Positions 44,679 to 54,297 are shown, numbered from the stretch's first letter. The stretch is 64,000 bases of DNA from CAZPQK01 sp964588695 (GCA_964588695.1 CAZPQK010000011.1:46814-110813), one strand, 5' to 3'. Numbers and translations: made by a program. The notes: a model not told the origin generated them from the letters alone.

Positions 44679-44696
44679 CCTGGTTTGGCTGCGAGT

Positions 44697-47408
44697 CTAG
44701 TCGTCGGTCACGACAATTACCGAGTTCTTGCCGCCATAGCCGTCCGGCTCTTCCAGGGTCCCCATGGGGTCCAAGAGCTGACGACGATTGTCCACGAGGA
44801 ATCGGTATGAGTAGCGGCCGGGCGGCAACGACACCACCAATTCCCACAGTCCTTCGTTGCCGCGCTTCATTACCGACTCGCTTGGCGACCACCCGTTAAA
44901 GCTTCCGATAACTGAAACCGTGGTTGCGGTTTGATCGACAAACCGAAATGTCACGATCTGCTGCGATTCCTGTTTTTGCATTGGGTCGGGTTGTTGCGAT
45001 CGGGCGTGAAACTCGGGGTAGCCTGCCATAATCTCCCAAAGATTGTTGTTAATCTCGTCGACCAGCAGGTCGTTGGCGGCGGGAAGTCCCAACGCGATTT
45101 GCGCGGTACGGTCACCAGCAACCTTGACCAGGATTTTGTTGAGCCCGGGGCGCAGCGAAGCACGGCCAACTTCGGGCTTGTCGTGAACTATCGGGTTGAA
45201 CTCGACAACGCGATCGCCGTTAACAAACAACGCGGCTTCGGTGTTTGACATTAGTGTCATCGGAAGCTCTTTGGCCCCGTCGGCATGGAACAACGTGTAA
45301 AGGTAACCGACGCCCGGCCTGTGCAGAAGCCCCGCAAGGCTGACGATGCCATCGGCGTTGGTCGCGTAGTCGGGTACCGGTTGCCAACGCACTCGACCGC
45401 CGACGCCCGAATAGTTGCGACCCAGATCTACTTCGCTTTCGGGCGGATAGAGCGAACGCATTGGATTTTCGGTTACCCCAAACGGGCCGGCCGCTACCCA
45501 CTGGTACGCCTTAAACAACGTCGATTCCAACAATCCCAGGTCGAACTCATTACCGATTAGTTTCAGGCGAAACGGGTACTCGCCGGGGCGTGCGTTTAAC
45601 GGCACCCGAAGGTGGTAGCGCATGGTCATCGAATCCTGCGACGCCGGAACCAGGAAGCCAAAGTTATTGCCTTCGGTCATCTGCAACCCAGACGGACAAA
45701 ACCACGCTCCCTGAATCTCCACCGCCTCGTCAACGTTCTTCACGACGTTGACGTCCACCGGAATCATAGTGCCTTTGACGATCCGCCCTTCCGGAAAGTT
45801 GACGGTCGCGGTGACCGGTCGCTCGACGAACACGCTGCGACGAAAGTGCATGGTATGGCGCTGCGACCGGTGGTCGATGAACGTTACAGCAATCGCAATC
45901 GCGCGCAAACTGTTCATCGGACCGTCCGGGACCCGGAACAGTGTTCGGCCATCCACCGGCGTTTGCGGCGTAAGCGTTCCGCCGGCAAAGACGGTGTCGA
46001 TGTCGTCGCCGACCTGGGCCACTACCGTGCGCAGCGTAGCTTCGCCGCGAGTCGAGCCCACTTGCCAACGGAGTTCAATAGACCCGCCGGGAGCGACCCG
46101 TTCACGCGCCAGATTGACCTTGGCGAACAGGCCGGTGTCGGCCGTGCGGATGGGGAACAGTCGGTTTTCGGCAACGCCAACAATGTCGACGACGTCGGTC
46201 AAGAGTCGTTGGCCGGCGACTGTCAGGTTCATTCCTCCGGCCTCATTAATGTCTGATTCGCGAAAGCCTTCGCCGCGCGATAGGGTTGCTCTTGCGGCCG
46301 ATACGCTACGAAACGTGTTGCGAACAACGTTGGTGAGAAGTTCCTCACTGGCCGCATCGGTATGCAGTAGTTTGCGTCCCTGCAGCTCGCGCAGGGCTGC
46401 AATGTCGGTGCGAAGTTTGATGATTTGCGCGTCGGTCGTCCAGCTTCGCGTACTGGCCAGCGATTGATACACATCCAGCGCGGCTAACGAGTCAAACCAG
46501 TCTTGCGTCGCGCGCGATTCGATCTGCGCGCTAAAGTAGCGCGTGGCGACGGGTTGTCCGTTGTTGTGAGCGCCGAGTTTGTTCAACTCGGCGGTAATGT
46601 CTTGTAAAAACTTTGAACTTTCACCATCGAAACCTGCGCGGTCGAGTACCGCAAGTACCACCGCGGTTCGAACCAGGTTGCGGGCCGCCAACATTCGACG
46701 GTTGTCGCTTCCGATATCCGGGCGCCAAACCAGATAGTCATACGCCGCGCCGGGTTGGCTGGGGCGCAATGCGTAGTGAGTGATCATTCTGGCGATGTGA
46801 TTGTCGCCCAACGATCGAGTGAACAACAACGGGGCCAGCGCCAGCGCGTCGAGGTTGGGAACCAAGGATCCACTTTTCAAGTCCATCGACAAAAAGCGAT
46901 TGGTGTCACGATCATAGCGGGTAACCAGACGGTCCTGTAACGTTCGACCGCCTTCGTACCAGAACAACGCTTGGGTGGGGCGACGCAATGTCGCGTGGAG
47001 TTGTGCTAGTGACACCAGGTCAAGCGCAAGCAGCGAGTTGAATCCAATGTCTTCGACACCAACCACGACCCCGCCGTTGGCCAGAGTCATAGAACCTTCA
47101 AGCAGAAGGTTACCGTTGGTGTCGCGGGTGGCGAACAGATGACTGTAGTAACGTGTGATCGCCGCGGCCGACTGCGAAAGCAGGGCAGCGTCCTTGGTTT
47201 CGCGATAAGTTTGCCACGCGATGGTTGCCAGCAACGGTGTGTCGACGAACACCAGGGTTTCGTTGTTGAATTGAAACGATCCGTCCGGGCGCTGCGTGCG
47301 AAATACCTCGCGCAACAGGTCCGCGCCCGACGCACCTTGTGATGCATGGGCGGGATGTGCCGTAACGACGCTCGCCAGCGCGAACATCACTAGGAAAAAT
47401 CGTTTCAT
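44697..47408 (-). CDS. Large secreted protein: helical toroid-like region plus C-terminal glycogen-binding (CBM48) domain
   Basis: A 903-residue exported protein with signal peptide MKRFFLVMFALASVVTAHPAHA. Residues about 28-400 are helical with repeated Trp/Tyr-rich segments (SQGASGADLLREVFRTQRPD, LFWYEGGRTLQDRL, YDYLVWRPDIGSDNRR), resembling alpha/alpha-toroid glycoside hydrolases, but no catalytic signature is certain. The middle is beta-rich. Residues 818-903 match an AMPK-beta/CBM48 fold (VSVIGSFNGWSP, GLWELVVSLPPGRYSYRFLV). It probably binds a polysaccharide at the cell surface. It converges with the M6 protease gene, 18 bases away. Enzymatic activity is not shown by sequence alone. Confidence 0.7.
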   Translation of the reverse strand: MKRFFLVMFALASVVTAHPAHASQGASGADLLREVFRTQRPDGSFQFNNETLVFVDTPLLATIAWQTYRETKDAALLSQSAAAITRYYSHLFATRDTNGNLLLEGSMTLANGGVVVGVEDIGFNSLLALDLVSLAQLHATLRRPTQALFWYEGGRTLQDRLVTRYDRDTNRFLSMDLKSGSLVPNLDALALAPLLFTRSLGDNHIARMITHYALRPSQPGAAYDYLVWRPDIGSDNRRMLAARNLVRTAVVLAVLDRAGFDGESSKFLQDITAELNKLGAHNNGQPVATRYFSAQIESRATQDWFDSLAALDVYQSLASTRSWTTDAQIIKLRTDIAALRELQGRKLLHTDAASEELLTNVVRNTFRSVSAARATLSRGEGFRESDINEAGGMNLTVAGQRLLTDVVDIVGVAENRLFPIRTADTGLFAKVNLARERVAPGGSIELRWQVGSTRGEATLRTVVAQVGDDIDTVFAGGTLTPQTPVDGRTLFRVPDGPMNSLRAIAIAVTFIDHRSQRHTMHFRRSVFVERPVTATVNFPEGRIVKGTMIPVDVNVVKNVDEAVEIQGAWFCPSGLQMTEGNNFGFLVPASQDSMTMRYHLRVPLNARPGEYPFRLKLIGNEFDLGLLESTLFKAYQWVAAGPFGVTENPMRSLYPPESEVDLGRNYSGVGGRVRWQPVPDYATNADGIVSLAGLLHRPGVGYLYTLFHADGAKELPMTLMSNTEAALFVNGDRVVEFNPIVHDKPEVGRASLRPGLNKILVKVAGDRTAQIALGLPAANDLLVDEINNNLWEIMAGYPEFHARSQQPDPMQKQESQQIVTFRFVDQTATTVSVIGSFNGWSPSESVMKRGNEGLWELVVSLPPGRYSYRFLVDNRRQLLDPMGTLEEPDGYGGKNSVIVVTDD

Positions 47409-47507
47409 TGGGACTAATTCTCCGTTTTGCCTAAATTCCCCACAGGTTCACTGCAAGTTGCGCTCCTAAAGGTAGTTAGGTGGATGTATTTTCATTGACC
47501 GACGTTT

Positions 47508-47536
47508 TTGCTTGGGGTAAGCTAACTAGCTATAAC
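47508..47536 (+). promoter_or_regulatory. Possible promoter of the glutaryl-CoA cluster
   Basis: TTGCTT (47508-47513), a 17-base spacer and TATAAC (47531-47536), 59 bases upstream of the crotonase start. The region 47409-47594 is divergent between the toroid/CBM48 gene and this cluster. A CAGTT-T-AACTG inverted repeat lies close downstream. Confidence 0.35.
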
Positions 47537-47594
47537 TTATTTTGATAAAACAGTTTAACTGACCCGTGGAGGTCGGTTTGAGTGGTGAGGCGGA

Positions 47595-48377
47595 ATGAGC
47601 TTTAAAAACTTTTTGTACGATGTCGCCGATGGGATCGCGACCATTACGATTAACCGGCCGGACAAGTTAAACGCGCTCAATGACGAGACGATTGCCGAGC
47701 TTGGTGAGGTGGTCGCTCGAGCGAAAGACGACAGCGGTGTCCGCGTGATCATTGTTACCGGCGCCGGCGACAAGGCCTTCGTGGCGGGCGCCGACATTGG
47801 CGAGATTTCAAAGAAAGACGTTGCCGGTGGCAAGACCATGTCTGAGGCCGGGCAACGGGCGTTTCGGAATCTGGAGTTGTCGGGAAAACCGTCCATCGCC
47901 GCCATTAACGGCTTCGCACTGGGTGGCGGTTGCGAGTTGGCAATGGCTTGCACCATTCGAATGATGGCCGACACTGCAAAGATGGGTTTGCCCGAAGTAT
48001 CGTTGGGGCTAATTCCAGGCTTTGCCGGTACACAAAGACTCCCGCGCATTGTAGGACGAGGCGTCGCGTTAGACCTCATGCTCAGCGGGCGTCCCATCAA
48101 AGCGGACGAAGCTTTGCGTATTGGTTTAGTAAGTCACGTGGTGCCGGCCGACGAGTTGATCGAGTCTGCGCGTTCGCTTGCGGGGAAGATTCAGCGCAAC
48201 AGTCCTAATGCGATTAAGACGGCGATTGCCGCGGTAGATGGCGGTATGGATCTTTCGTTCGACGAAGCTTGTGCTTTGGAGGCCAGGCTGTTTGGTGACC
48301 TGTTTGATAGTGACGACAAGCGCGAAGGCGTGTCGGCATTCCTGGAGAAAAGAAAACCCGAGTTCAAAGGCCGCTAA
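47595..48377 (+). CDS. Enoyl-CoA hydratase (crotonase family)
   Basis: A 260-residue crotonase. Family marks: DGIATITINRPDKLNALND, GDKAFVAGADIGEI (oxyanion-hole segment), INGFALGGGCELAMACTIRM and LPEVSLGLIPGFAGTQRLPR with the acidic catalytic residues. It hydrates crotonyl-CoA to 3-hydroxybutyryl-CoA. It starts a four-step set with a glutaryl-CoA-dehydrogenase-like enzyme and a thiolase downstream; the needed hydroxyacyl-CoA dehydrogenase is encoded at 34191. ATG at 47595. Confidence 0.93.
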   Translation: MSFKNFLYDVADGIATITINRPDKLNALNDETIAELGEVVARAKDDSGVRVIIVTGAGDKAFVAGADIGEISKKDVAGGKTMSEAGQRAFRNLELSGKPSIAAINGFALGGGCELAMACTIRMMADTAKMGLPEVSLGLIPGFAGTQRLPRIVGRGVALDLMLSGRPIKADEALRIGLVSHVVPADELIESARSLAGKIQRNSPNAIKTAIAAVDGGMDLSFDEACALEARLFGDLFDSDDKREGVSAFLEKRKPEFKGR

Positions 48378-48396
48378 GGGCCGGAGGAAATTTATC

Positions 48397-49563
48397 ATGG
48401 AAAAATATGACGGGCTGGACTTTATGGCCCTCGACGATCGTTTGTCCGAAGACGAGCGCATGGTGCGCGACGCGGTTCGCGCATTTATCGAAACCGAAGC
48501 CATGCCGAAGTTTATGGATTTGTACGAAAATGGCGAGGCTCCGACCGAGCTTATCAAGCCGCTGGCCGAGTTGGGCGTGTTCGGAGCGACGATCAACGGT
48601 TACGGTTGCGCGGGCGTTAACAACGTCGCGTACGGCCTGATGATGCAGGAACTGGAGCGTGGCGACAGCGGTCTGCGCAGCTTTGCTTCTGTGCAATCGG
48701 CGCTGGTTATGTATCCGATCTACGCTTATGGATCGGACGAACAAAAAGAAAAGTACCTGCCCAAACTTGCCAAGGGCGAGTTGATTGGTTGTTTCGGGCT
48801 AACCGAAGCTGACTACGGTAGCAACCCCGGGGGAATGATTACTACCGCTGTGGATGACGGCGACAGCTACGTGCTCAATGGATCCAAAATGTGGATCACC
48901 AATGGGGTCACTGCCGATGTCGCGATTGTTTGGGCCAAGTTGGATGGACGCATCAACGGCTTTATCGTCGACTGCGACACCCCTGGGTTTAAAGCCAACG
49001 AAGTTAAGTACAAACTGTCGATGCGCGCGTCGGATACTGCGGAGTTGGTGTTGGAAGACGTTCGCATTCCCAAGTCCAACCGCTTTCCCGACGCGGTCGG
49101 GCTAAAGTACCCGCTGGGCTGTCTCACGCAAGCGCGCTACGGAATCGCGTGGGGTGTGATTGGCGCCGCCCAAGCGTGCTTTCACGAGGCACTGCACTAC
49201 TCCAAAGACCGCATTATGTTCGACCAGCCGATCGCGCGGTTTCAGCTTACTCAACAAAAGCTCACCGATATGGCGACCGAAATTTCGCTCGCGCAGTTGT
49301 TGGCGTTGCAGTTGGGGCGCCTTAAAGACGAAGGCAAGTTTACTTTTTCGCAAGTATCAATGGCCAAGCGTAACAACGTTCGCAAAGCGTTGGAAGTTGC
49401 GCGAACGGCGCGGACCATTCTGGGCGGCAACGGTATTAGTGGCGAATACCAAAGCATGCGCCACATGAACAACCTCGAGACCGTTGATACCTATGAAGGT
49501 ACTTACGAAATTCACACACTGATTGTCGGCGAAGCTCTTAGTGGCGAAGCTGCGTACCAGTAG
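48397..49563 (+). CDS. gcdH: Glutaryl-CoA dehydrogenase-like acyl-CoA dehydrogenase
   Basis: A 388-residue acyl-CoA dehydrogenase. The C-terminal active-site region MRHMNNLETVDTYEGTYEIH, with catalytic Glu367, and the segment GNGISGEYQ match glutaryl-CoA dehydrogenases, which oxidise and decarboxylate glutaryl-CoA to crotonyl-CoA. FAD-binding parts are seen in FGLTEADYGSNPGGM and YVLNGSKMWITNG. The ATG at 48397, 19 bases after the crotonase stop and preceded by GGAGG, is the family start. The next enzymes needed are the adjacent crotonase and thiolase, which supports the assignment. A different acyl-CoA substrate is possible. Confidence 0.87.
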   Translation: MEKYDGLDFMALDDRLSEDERMVRDAVRAFIETEAMPKFMDLYENGEAPTELIKPLAELGVFGATINGYGCAGVNNVAYGLMMQELERGDSGLRSFASVQSALVMYPIYAYGSDEQKEKYLPKLAKGELIGCFGLTEADYGSNPGGMITTAVDDGDSYVLNGSKMWITNGVTADVAIVWAKLDGRINGFIVDCDTPGFKANEVKYKLSMRASDTAELVLEDVRIPKSNRFPDAVGLKYPLGCLTQARYGIAWGVIGAAQACFHEALHYSKDRIMFDQPIARFQLTQQKLTDMATEISLAQLLALQLGRLKDEGKFTFSQVSMAKRNNVRKALEVARTARTILGGNGISGEYQSMRHMNNLETVDTYEGTYEIHTLIVGEALSGEAAYQ

Positions 49564-49569
49564 TAGTCG

Positions 49570-50793
49570 ATGGATGGTCCCGCCAAAGTCGTGCTACTGG
49601 GTGGGGCCCGTACGCCTTTTGCCGAATGGATCGGCGGCAAGCGCGGCGACGGCAAGCCTGGTGGCCGACTGGCTTCGCTTGATTCAACCGAGCTTGGTGT
49701 TCGCGCGGCTCGCGCAGCGCTGACCAACACGTCGGTCGATGCGGCGTGTATCGATCACGTGGTAATGGGAAACGTCGTGCAATCTCACGACGCTGCCATC
49801 TATCTGGCGCGACACGTCGCCCTGGGCGCGGGAGTGCCGGTAGCTTCGCCCGCCTTTACCGTAAACCGACTGTGTGGGTCTGGCTTTCAGTCAGTGGTTA
49901 GTGCGGCACACGCCATTGCTGACGGCGCGCGGTTGGTGCTGGCCGGAGGCACCGAAAACCTAAGCGATGCGCCGCTGGTGTTGGGCAATGCTCGGGGTGG
50001 TTACAAGTTGGGCCCGGGGCGAGTGGAAGACTGGTTGTTGGGTGGATTGACCGACCGCTACTGCGGATTAATGATGGCGCAGACATCCGACAACCTTGCG
50101 CGAAGATTGGAAATTACTCGTTCGCAGCAAGACGAGTTTGCGTTACGAAGTGTTTCGCGTGCGGCCGACGCGCAAGCGGCGGGTGTGTTTCGCGACGAGA
50201 TTGTTCCGGTTGTGCTGGATACTCCAAAAGGATCCGTCACGATAGCAGACGACGATCATCTCTATCAGGGAGCAACCCTGGAAGGGCTAAGCGGGCTGCG
50301 ACCCGCGTTTGGCAAAGACGGTACGGTGACGTCAGGCAATGCGTCGGGAATTGTGGATGGAGCCGCGTGTTTAGTGGTGGCTTCGGCCGCAGAGGCGCGA
50401 GAACGCGAAGCGTCGGTGCTGGCCAACGTGGTCGGGTGGAGCATCGTTGGGGTTGACCCGGCAGAGATGGGATTGGGACCGGTGCCCGCGATTCGATCAC
50501 TGCTCGCCCGGCACAATCTAGCGCTGCGGGACATTGACCGCTTTGAAATCAATGAAGCGTTTGCCGGGCAGTATCTGGCGGTGGAACAGGAACTGGGGCT
50601 TGATCGGGAGCGTACCAATGTAAACGGCGGCTCGATCGCGGTCGGGCATCCGTTCGCGGCGACCGGGGCTCGACTACTACTCACATTGGGCTTGGAACTT
50701 CGCCGAACTGGGTTATCTTTGGGCGTGGCAAGCGCCTGCGTGGGTGGGGGACAGGGAATAGCCGTGCTTCTGGAGAATCCAAACGCGGGCTAG
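49570..50793 (+). CDS. Acetyl-CoA acyltransferase (thiolase), second copy
   Basis: A 407-residue thiolase with VNRLCGSGFQSVVSA (acylated Cys), EINEAFAGQYLAV, NGGSIAVGHPFAATGARL and ACVGGGQGIAVL. It has an N-terminal insert (GGKRGDGKPGGR) and lies 6 bases after the gcdH-like gene, so it probably completes cleavage to acetyl-CoA in this pathway. The GHP segment has Phe-Ala-Ala in place of Ile-Gly-Cys at the second catalytic Cys position of the AtoB type (compare atoB at 32937), and the Cys of CVGGGQG serves as the general base, as in other thiolases. Confidence 0.92.
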   Translation: MDGPAKVVLLGGARTPFAEWIGGKRGDGKPGGRLASLDSTELGVRAARAALTNTSVDAACIDHVVMGNVVQSHDAAIYLARHVALGAGVPVASPAFTVNRLCGSGFQSVVSAAHAIADGARLVLAGGTENLSDAPLVLGNARGGYKLGPGRVEDWLLGGLTDRYCGLMMAQTSDNLARRLEITRSQQDEFALRSVSRAADAQAAGVFRDEIVPVVLDTPKGSVTIADDDHLYQGATLEGLSGLRPAFGKDGTVTSGNASGIVDGAACLVVASAAEAREREASVLANVVGWSIVGVDPAEMGLGPVPAIRSLLARHNLALRDIDRFEINEAFAGQYLAVEQELGLDRERTNVNGGSIAVGHPFAATGARLLLTLGLELRRTGLSLGVASACVGGGQGIAVLLENPNAG

Positions 50794-50795
50794 CA

Positions 50796-50823
50796 TTAGG
50801 ACGACATCTGTCCTAAATTATTA
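50796..50823 (+). terminator. Probable terminator after the glutaryl-CoA cluster
   Basis: TTAGGAC (50796-50802) pairs with GTCCTAA (50810-50816), 7-base loop, followed by ATTATTA. It begins 3 bases after the thiolase stop. Confidence 0.5.
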
Positions 50824-50867
50824 CTATATACTGCGTTAGATGACCGCCAGGCACCCGTTGATTTACC

Positions 50868-50896
50868 TTGACCGGGGGCTCGCGGCAACCTAACAT
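50868..50896 (+). promoter_or_regulatory. Promoter for tRNA-Leu (and tig)
   Basis: TTGACC (50868-50873), a 17-base spacer and TAACAT (50891-50896), 48 bases before the tRNA. It may also drive the tig-clpP-clpX run, since no other promoter is evident before tig. Confidence 0.6.
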
Positions 50897-50943
50897 TGCC
50901 GCTCACGATTAGGTAACGCAATAATTATAAATAAGTTACGAAA

Positions 50944-51029
<86 letters not shown>

Positions 51030-51044
51030 AGGACTGATGGTTTG

Positions 51045-52355
51045 ATGGAAAGAGAAATGACCAGCGATAGCGGCCAAGACAAGAAATTTACCGTCAGTAT
51101 CGCTGAAGATTCACAGTGCAAGCGGACGCTAAGCTTCGCCATCCCCGAAGACGTGATCAGCGAAGAACGCCAGGTGGTCGCCAATAAACTCAGGCGGGAA
51201 CTGCGCGTTCCTGGGTTCCGCAAAGGCAAGGTGCCGATCACCTATGTCGAGAAGAACTACGGCGAGGTGGTTCACAGCGATGCGGTCCGAAACCTGCTAC
51301 CTCTGGTCTTTCACGAGGCCATCCACGAACATGATCTGCGCCCCATTGGGGATCCGATTTTTGACAACCTGGGTGGCGAACCGGGCCAGGGCGTCACTTT
51401 CGACGCGAAAATAGAAATCCGTCCCGACGTCACTGTCGCCGGTTGGGACAAAGTCAAGGTTTCGGTCGAAAAGGAAGCCATCGGCGACGATCGGGTTGAG
51501 GAAACGGTTGCCAACTTGCGGGAACAGTTTGCCACGCTAGCCGTGGTAGATCGCGCCGCCGGCGAGAAGGATTTTGTAATTATCGACTATGCGCCGATCG
51601 GCGACGAAGGCCAGCCCGTCGAAGACAAGTTTGAACGGAACCAGACCATCGACCTGACCAATGATCGTTTCCTGCCGGAGTTTCGCGACAACCTGGTGGG
51701 TATGACGGTGGGCGAAGAGAAAAACATCGAGGTCAACTACCCCGATGATTTTCCCGACGAGGCGCTACGCGGCCAGATGCGCGAGTTCAAGATTGCGGTA
51801 AAAGAGGTTAAAGAGAAACTGCTTCCGGAATTGGACGAAGCGTTCGCGCAGCGGGTCAACCCCGAGTTCGAGAACATCGAAGCGCTAACCACGCGAATTA
51901 AAGACGATCTTGAGGCCGAAGCCGACAAGCGGTGGCAGCGCGATGTCGACGAGAGCATTTTTGACCAGTTGATTGACATGAACCCGTTCGAGGTTCCCGA
52001 AGTGATGGTAGAGAACTATCTCCATTCGCTGGTTCACGAAGATCAGCATCGTCGCCCCAATGTTCCCGACGAAGCACAGCGCGAGCGGGAGATTCGCGAG
52101 GTCTTTGGGACGATGGCTGAGAAAGCGATCAAACGCTACTTTGTGATCGACGCCGTACAGCGTCAGCAGGGTTTCGAGGTTGGAGAAGATGACATAAGCG
52201 AGCGGTTGACTTCGTTGGCCGAAAGGTCCGGGCGAGATCTGGACCAGGTCAAGTCGCTCTTTGGCAACCCCGAGCAGCGCGGAAAACTGGTCGAGGACAT
52301 GATGGAAGAGAAGGTTCTCAACTTCCTTCGCGAGCAAGCCGACATTAAGAAGTAG
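51045..52355 (+). CDS. tig: Trigger factor
   Basis: A ribosome-bound chaperone of about 436 residues. The ribosome-docking signature is seen as VPGFRKGKVPITYVEKNYG. A shortened or diverged PPIase-like middle (FVIIDYAPIGDEGQPVEDKF) and a helical C-terminal domain follow. The ATG at 51045 has AAGGA about 12 bases upstream; the ATG at 51057, behind GGAAAGAG, is equally plausible. It heads tig-clpP-clpX-lon, pairing nascent-chain folding with proteolysis. It follows tRNA-Leu so closely that co-transcription is likely. Confidence 0.95.
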   Translation: MEREMTSDSGQDKKFTVSIAEDSQCKRTLSFAIPEDVISEERQVVANKLRRELRVPGFRKGKVPITYVEKNYGEVVHSDAVRNLLPLVFHEAIHEHDLRPIGDPIFDNLGGEPGQGVTFDAKIEIRPDVTVAGWDKVKVSVEKEAIGDDRVEETVANLREQFATLAVVDRAAGEKDFVIIDYAPIGDEGQPVEDKFERNQTIDLTNDRFLPEFRDNLVGMTVGEEKNIEVNYPDDFPDEALRGQMREFKIAVKEVKEKLLPELDEAFAQRVNPEFENIEALTTRIKDDLEAEADKRWQRDVDESIFDQLIDMNPFEVPEVMVENYLHSLVHEDQHRRPNVPDEAQREREIREVFGTMAEKAIKRYFVIDAVQRQQGFEVGEDDISERLTSLAERSGRDLDQVKSLFGNPEQRGKLVEDMMEEKVLNFLREQADIKK

Positions 52356-52382
52356 AAATTTGGATTGTGCTAGAGAGGTAAC

Positions 52383-52997
52383 GTGTACATGACCGAATTT
52401 GCCAACATCCCGATGCCCTATGTGATCGAGCAGACCGGCCGCATGGAACGGTCGTACGATATTTACTCGCGGCTGCTTAAGGATCGGATCATTTTTCTGG
52501 GCACCGCTATTGATGACACCGTTGCCAACGTGATCGTCGCGCAGCTGCTGTTTCTGGAAGCGGACGACGCCGAGCGAGATATTTACCTCTACATTAACAG
52601 TCCCGGCGGAAGTGTAACCGCGGGCCTGGCGATCTATGACACGATGCAGTATATCGCGCCGGACGTGGCGACGATTTGCATGGGCCAGGCCGCCAGTATG
52701 GCCGCTGTGCTGCTGGCCTCGGGGCATTCGGGAAAGCGCGCTGGGTTGCCTAATTCGCGCGTCATGATTCACCAGCCCTCCGGGGGGTCACAGGGTCAGG
52801 CTTCGAACATAGAGATCTATGCGAAAGAAATTCTGCGGGCCCGGGAGCGCTTGAACGAGATTCTGGCGGAACGCACCGGCCAGCCGGTAAAGAAAATTGC
52901 CAAGGATACCGACAGAGACTATTTTATGTCTGCGGAGGAATCCAAGGAGTACGGCATCATCGATAACATTTTTGCCCATAGATCGGATGCCAAGTAA
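52383..52997 (+). CDS. clpP: ATP-dependent Clp protease proteolytic subunit
   Basis: A 204-residue serine protease forming the Clp barrel. The catalytic Ser105 is in GQAASMAAV, His130 in RVMIHQPSGG, and the Asp in the segment AKDTDRDYFMSAEES. Family features YSRLLKDRIIFLG and YINSPGGSV are present. GTG at 52383 lies 4-5 bases after AGAGAGG; the ATG at 52389 is also possible. The unfoldase gene clpX follows 32 bases later. Confidence 0.97.
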   Translation: MYMTEFANIPMPYVIEQTGRMERSYDIYSRLLKDRIIFLGTAIDDTVANVIVAQLLFLEADDAERDIYLYINSPGGSVTAGLAIYDTMQYIAPDVATICMGQAASMAAVLLASGHSGKRAGLPNSRVMIHQPSGGSQGQASNIEIYAKEILRARERLNEILAERTGQPVKKIAKDTDRDYFMSAEESKEYGIIDNIFAHRSDAK

Positions 52998-53029
52998 ATC
53001 CCTTACCTTCGCGGTGAACAGGAGCTGAA

Positions 53030-54283
53030 ATGAAGAAGAAGATCGGAGATCCCCACATCCTGCGCTGCTCGTTTTGCGGCCGCGGCCAGGACGAAGTGAC
53101 CAAGCTCATTTCGGGCCCGTCGGTCTATATTTGCAACGAGTGCATTAAGCTGTGCAAGGATATCCTCGACGACGAGATTTCCGGCCAGGTTCTGTTCGAT
53201 TCGGACGAGTTTCCAAAGCCGCGCGAAATTAAGGACTTCCTTGACCTCTATGTGATTGGTCAGGACGACGCCAAGGTGATGCTTTCGGTAGCGGTTTATA
53301 ACCACTACAAGCGCATCATGCACGAGCGCACCACCAACGAAGTCGAGATCGAAAAAAGCAACATTCTGTTACTTGGGTCCACCGGTACCGGTAAGACGCT
53401 GCTGGCGCAAACCCTCGCCCGGTTTCTGCGAGTGCCGTTTGCGATCGTTGACGCGACCACGTTTACCGAAGCCGGTTACGTCGGCGAAGATGTCGAAAAC
53501 ATTCTGCTGAAGCTATACCAGAACGCGGGCTCGTCGGTGGCCGCGACCGAAAAAGGGATCGTTTATATCGACGAACTCGACAAGGTGGCCCGTAAAAACG
53601 ACAGCCCGTCGATCACGCGCGATGTTTCTGGCGAAGGTGTTCAGCAAGCGCTGCTAAAGATGCTGGAAGGAACCATTGCCAACGTTCCGCCGCAGGGTGG
53701 GCGCAAGATTCCCCAGCAGAACTACATCGAGATCAACACCAAGAATATCCTGTTTATTTGCGGCGGAGCGTTTGAAGGTCTCGATAAGATTATTGAGCAG
53801 CGCGTTGGTCGCAAGGTACTTGGATTTGGTAGCTCGGCTCGCTCAAAAGGCGAGCGCCAGCAGGCCGATGTTTACAAGCAGGCCGCACCCGAGGATATGA
53901 TCAAATTCGGATTGATTCCGGAGTTGGTCGGCCGACTTCCGGTTGTAGGCGTGCTTGACCCGCTGGACGAAGACGCGCTCGTTCAGATCATGACCATGCC
54001 AAAGAATGCGCTGGTCAAGCAGTACAAGAAATTGTTTGGAATGGAAGACGTGGAGCTTGAGTTCGAAGAAGGAGCTCTCCGCGCAATCGCCCATATTGCT
54101 CGCAAACGCGAGACCGGCGCGCGAGGTTTGCGTTCTGTAATGGAAGAGGCGATGTTACGAATCATGTACGACATCCCTTCGCGCGATGACGTTAGAAAAG
54201 TAATCATCACGGAAGAAACGATACGCGATAGTGTCGAACCCGAGATGGTGATTCAGCGTGATCGCCGGGCGAAGGAGGCTTAA
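53030..54283 (+). CDS. clpX: ATP-dependent Clp protease unfoldase ClpX
   Basis: A 417-residue AAA+ unfoldase. The N-terminal zinc finger has Cys13, Cys16, Cys35 and Cys38. Then come YVIGQDDAKVMLSVAVYNHY, Walker A GSTGTGKT, VGEDVENILLKLYQNA, Walker B VYIDELDK and the sensor region FGLIPELVGRLPVV. It feeds substrates to ClpP. The ATG at 53030 follows AGGAGCTGAA. lon starts 14 bases after its stop. Confidence 0.97.
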   Translation: MKKKIGDPHILRCSFCGRGQDEVTKLISGPSVYICNECIKLCKDILDDEISGQVLFDSDEFPKPREIKDFLDLYVIGQDDAKVMLSVAVYNHYKRIMHERTTNEVEIEKSNILLLGSTGTGKTLLAQTLARFLRVPFAIVDATTFTEAGYVGEDVENILLKLYQNAGSSVAATEKGIVYIDELDKVARKNDSPSITRDVSGEGVQQALLKMLEGTIANVPPQGGRKIPQQNYIEINTKNILFICGGAFEGLDKIIEQRVGRKVLGFGSSARSKGERQQADVYKQAAPEDMIKFGLIPELVGRLPVVGVLDPLDEDALVQIMTMPKNALVKQYKKLFGMEDVELEFEEGALRAIAHIARKRETGARGLRSVMEEAMLRIMYDIPSRDDVRKVIITEETIRDSVEPEMVIQRDRRAKEA

Positions 54284-54297
54284 ACCAGAAGGCACGA

